64,000 nucleotides of DNA from Acidithiobacillus ferridurans (GTDB taxonomy: Bacteria; Pseudomonadota; Gammaproteobacteria; Acidithiobacillales; Acidithiobacillaceae), in contig NZ_AP018795.1 of NCBI RefSeq assembly GCF_003966655.1, positions 248,001 to 312,000 on the forward strand, in the 5' to 3' direction. A program made the position numbers and the translations under genes. Shown here piece by piece: positions 61,518 to 64,000 of this stretch (the first letter of the stretch is position 1; every line of letters begins with the position of its first letter). The notes under the pieces are model-generated. The model worked only from the letters and a program-made list of their open reading frames with translations. It made no database searches and was not told the DNA's origin.

Positions 61518-64000
61518 ATGGCTTGGCAGTTTCCAAAAATGACCCGCCGTACCTTTCTTAAAAGCACCAGCGTCAGTGCCGTGGGCGCGACGCTCTACCA
61601 TCCCGACTGGATCAAACTGGCTGGCCCCACGCATCCCGACGCTGCCGACCACTTTGCCCACTCCATTTGCAACTACTGCTCTTCCTTTTGCTCGCTGCGT
61701 ATTACCGTCGCGGAGAAAAAAGGCAAGCAGCGCATCATGAAGCTGGGCGGCAACCCCAACTCCACCCTCAACGGCGACAAGATCTGCGCCCGCGGCCAAT
61801 CGGGCTTACGTCAGGTCTACAGCGCCAACCGCATCAAGACGCCCCTCATCCGCGTGGCGGGCAGCAAGCGCAGCGAGATGAAATTCCGCGCCGCCACCTG
61901 GGAAGAAGCCTGGGACTACATCGCGCAGAAGAGCAAGGGGATCAAGCCGTGGGAATGGACCATCTATGGCGGCTGGAGCACCTGCTCCTTCTATATTCCC
62001 AACACCTTCTGCTTCACTGCCGCCAATCAGATCCCCAATCTCATCACCTCGCCCACGCAAAATTGCGTTTTCAACGGCCATTTCGGCACCAACTCCATGA
62101 CCGGCAACTATGTCGTTCACGGCGAGAACATTGAGGATTACGAAAACAGCGACTACATCCTCTCTATCATCGGCAACGGCAGCATCGGCGGCGTCTCGAC
62201 CTGCCGAGCCGTGCGTTTCGCCGCCGGCATAGAGAAAGGGGCCAAGGTGGTAGTTCTCGACCCGCGCGCCTCGGAAACGGCGGCCAAGGCCGACGAGTGG
62301 TATGCCATCAAGCCCGGCACCGACCTGGATTTCACCCTCGCCATGCTACGGGAGATGATGAATAACGGCTGGTACGATGAGGAGTTTCTCATCAGCCACA
62401 GCAACATGCCCTTCCTGGTGCGCAAAAATGCCCACAACGTCTGGGAACTCTATCTTTCGGCGCAAAAAGAACCCGCCGTCATCGACGCCAAGAGCGGTCA
62501 GGTGGTCTTTCTCCCCGCCTTCAGCAACCACAATCTGCAAGGCAGCAACGGCAACAGCGTGACCCCCTTGCTTCGCGCACCCCAAGGCTTTACTCACAAT
62601 GGCGAGGCCATGCTGACGGTCTTTGATGCTCAGCATCAGGAGATTCAATCCTATACACCCGAATGGGCTGCTGCCAATACCGGCATCAACGCCGCCGACA
62701 TCCGCAAGATCGTTCGCGATTTTCATCAGGCCAAGTCGCCCATCCTCATCCCCGGATGGTCCGGGGCCCGCTACGGCAACATCCAGATGCTGCGCAGGGT
62801 CCAGGCCATGATCCAGGGCCTCAAGGGCGGGTTCGACGTGCCCGGCGGCTGGATCTTCGGCGGGGACTACCGCGAGCAGGTGCGGCACATGTGGGAGGTG
62901 AAGAATGATCCCAAGGCGCCGCCCATGGCCAGCTTGGCGGGCATGCCCTTCGTTTACTGGAGCGCCAAGGCGGCAGCCGATCCCAACACCTATCCCCACG
63001 GCTATCCGGCCTGGGCGGCGGTGCATCGCGATCAGACTCCCAAGGATTCTCCCGACTGGGCGGCGTTTCCCTTCACCACAGAGGTAGGGTTGGATTCCGC
63101 CGTAAAAGGCAAACTGACCTGGAAAGGCGCGCCCTATCTCTGCAAAGCCATCCTCTTCAACGGCACCAACCCCCTGCGCGATGCGCCCGAGAGCTTCTGG
63201 GAAGAGGTCCTGAACCATCCCAACATGGACTTGGTCGTCGTCATGGACGTAATGCCCTCGGATACCCTGGCCTATGCCGACGTGGTCCTGCCCGAACTCA
63301 CCTACCTGGAGCGCGATGAACCGGCCATCTACGGCAACGGCACCAATCCCGACAACATGCTCATCACCCGTTATCAGGCCGTTCCGCCCCTCTACGACAA
63401 CGTCATTCTGCCCGATGCCTTGCTGAAGCTGACGGAGATCATCAGCGGCAGCAGCGAACCCTATTATCGGGCACTGGAGCAGCTCGCTGGCGTGCCCGCC
63501 GCCCGCCTCAAGGCCCTGACTGCCGAGAATCGCGCCAAGGGCATCAAAAATCCCTTCAACATGGCCAGCCGCCAGGTGGATTTTGAAATGAAGGCCAAAG
63601 GACTCGGCATCACGCCGCAAAAGCTCGATGCGGTGTTGCGCGAGAAGGGGGTCTATCCCGTCGCCAAGGCCGAGGAACTCATCGCCAACTACGGCATGCC
63701 GCGCAAGATGGCCCTGCCCACCCCCAGCGGGCGAGCCGAGTTCTACAGCAACCTCTATGGGCAATTGCGGGAGCAGTTTGGCCTCTGGGATAACCCTTAT
63801 TTTTCGGTACTGGCCACCCACATTCCCGCCGATTGTCGACCGGGCAGCAAGGCACCCATGGCCGATGACGAGTTCTATTTTACCTTCGGCATGGTGCCCG
63901 TGGTTTCCCATTGTTCGCCGAACAACGATTTCCAACCTCTGGTGAGTATCAGCAAGTTCCGTGGCGACATTTATACGGGTCTATGGGTGCACAGCCAGCG
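61518..64000 (+). CDS. Tat-exported molybdopterin oxidoreductase, 5' part (PsrA/PhsA/TtrA-like)
   Basis: At least 827 residues of a DMSO-reductase-family catalytic subunit; the frame runs out of the window. The twin-arginine signal TRRTFLK (residues 9-15) directs folded export. A [4Fe-4S] cluster is bound by Cys51, Cys54, Cys58 and Cys90 (CNYCSSFC, then KICARGQSG). A bis-molybdopterin domain follows (VVLDPRASETAAKAD, LVVVMDVMPSDTLAYADVVL). It most resembles polysulfide, thiosulfate or tetrathionate reductase large subunits. The ATG has AGGAGG 7 bases upstream. The FNR-type site fits anaerobic sulfur-compound reduction, though the exact substrate cannot be read from sequence. Confidence 0.85.
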   Translation, partial: MAWQFPKMTRRTFLKSTSVSAVGATLYHPDWIKLAGPTHPDAADHFAHSICNYCSSFCSLRITVAEKKGKQRIMKLGGNPNSTLNGDKICARGQSGLRQVYSANRIKTPLIRVAGSKRSEMKFRAATWEEAWDYIAQKSKGIKPWEWTIYGGWSTCSFYIPNTFCFTAANQIPNLITSPTQNCVFNGHFGTNSMTGNYVVHGENIEDYENSDYILSIIGNGSIGGVSTCRAVRFAAGIEKGAKVVVLDPRASETAAKADEWYAIKPGTDLDFTLAMLREMMNNGWYDEEFLISHSNMPFLVRKNAHNVWELYLSAQKEPAVIDAKSGQVVFLPAFSNHNLQGSNGNSVTPLLRAPQGFTHNGEAMLTVFDAQHQEIQSYTPEWAAANTGINAADIRKIVRDFHQAKSPILIPGWSGARYGNIQMLRRVQAMIQGLKGGFDVPGGWIFGGDYREQVRHMWEVKNDPKAPPMASLAGMPFVYWSAKAAADPNTYPHGYPAWAAVHRDQTPKDSPDWAAFPFTTEVGLDSAVKGKLTWKGAPYLCKAILFNGTNPLRDAPESFWEEVLNHPNMDLVVVMDVMPSDTLAYADVVLPELTYLERDEPAIYGNGTNPDNMLITRYQAVPPLYDNVILPDALLKLTEIISGSSEPYYRALEQLAGVPAARLKALTAENRAKGIKNPFNMASRQVDFEMKAKGLGITPQKLDAVLREKGVYPVAKAEELIANYGMPRKMALPTPSGRAEFYSNLYGQLREQFGLWDNPYFSVLATHIPADCRPGSKAPMADDEFYFTFGMVPVVSHCSPNNDFQPLVSISKFRGDIYTGLWVHSQ

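Noticed and set aside
1-64000. CRISPR array
   Set aside because: No set of regularly spaced direct repeats was seen anywhere; the only clear direct repeats are the 9-bp target duplications at the insertion sequence.

Overview
The window is about 64 kb of high-GC chromosome from an autotrophic acidophilic gammaproteobacterium-like organism, most probably Acidithiobacillus (ferrooxidans/ferrivorans group). This rests on the combination of a form II RuBisCO locus (cbbM-cbbQ-cbbO with cbbR), a Hyf-like membrane complex next to it, a long hopanoid operon, an arsenic methylation pair and a Tat-exported molybdoenzyme. The species is inferred from gene content; no database search was possible.

Layout. 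1-1.2 kb: 3' end of an unrecognised gene and a carboxymuconolactone-decarboxylase-like gene. 1.2-3 kb: a small island with a tyrosine-recombinase remnant, a 42-codon orphan frame and arsR-arsM. 3.09-3.40 kb: a tRNA-Ser(UGA) gene split in its anticodon by a 220-nt group I intron, the most striking feature of the window. 3.6-4.15 kb: a secreted SCP2-type lipid-binding protein. 4.2-24.5 kb (all minus strand): secB, gpsA, a one-gene squalene synthase, shc, hpnG, hpnA, hpnI, hpnJ, hpnK, hpnN, hpnL, a di-iron ferritin-like gene, hpnH, hpnM/mlaC, mlaA, gatC, gatA, gatB. Most neighbours overlap by a few bases, so this looks like one or two long transcripts that make squalene, cyclise it, add and process the ribosyl-derived side chain, decorate it with a sugar/cyclitol and move the lipid to the outer membrane.

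24.7-34.6 kb: tRNA-Glu, an aldehyde-dehydrogenase remnant, proS, a universal stress protein, an orphan mlaD-pqiC pair, a Pcm-like methyltransferase, an isochorismatase-like hydrolase, a frameshifted M61 peptidase, ymdB, fau, 6S RNA, zapA and a zapB-like gene. 34.6-38.8 kb: mrdA, rplY, pth, ychF.

38.9-53.9 kb: an XRE-cupin regulator coupled to a six-gene Hyf-like operon (hyfB, C, E, F, G, I), then cbbM, cbbQ, cbbO and a convergent cbbR. HyfG has lost all four Ni-binding cysteines, so the complex is not a hydrogenase. hyfB is broken twice, by a frameshift and by a complete 1,549-bp IS4-family element with 9-bp target duplications.

54-64 kb: yjdM/phnA, insertion-sequence debris, a three-gene secreted polysaccharide-type module, two Nudix genes, rsuA, an agmatine-deiminase-like gene, and the 5' part of a Tat-exported molybdopterin oxidoreductase behind a perfect FNR-type palindrome, pointing to anaerobic sulfur-compound or similar respiration.
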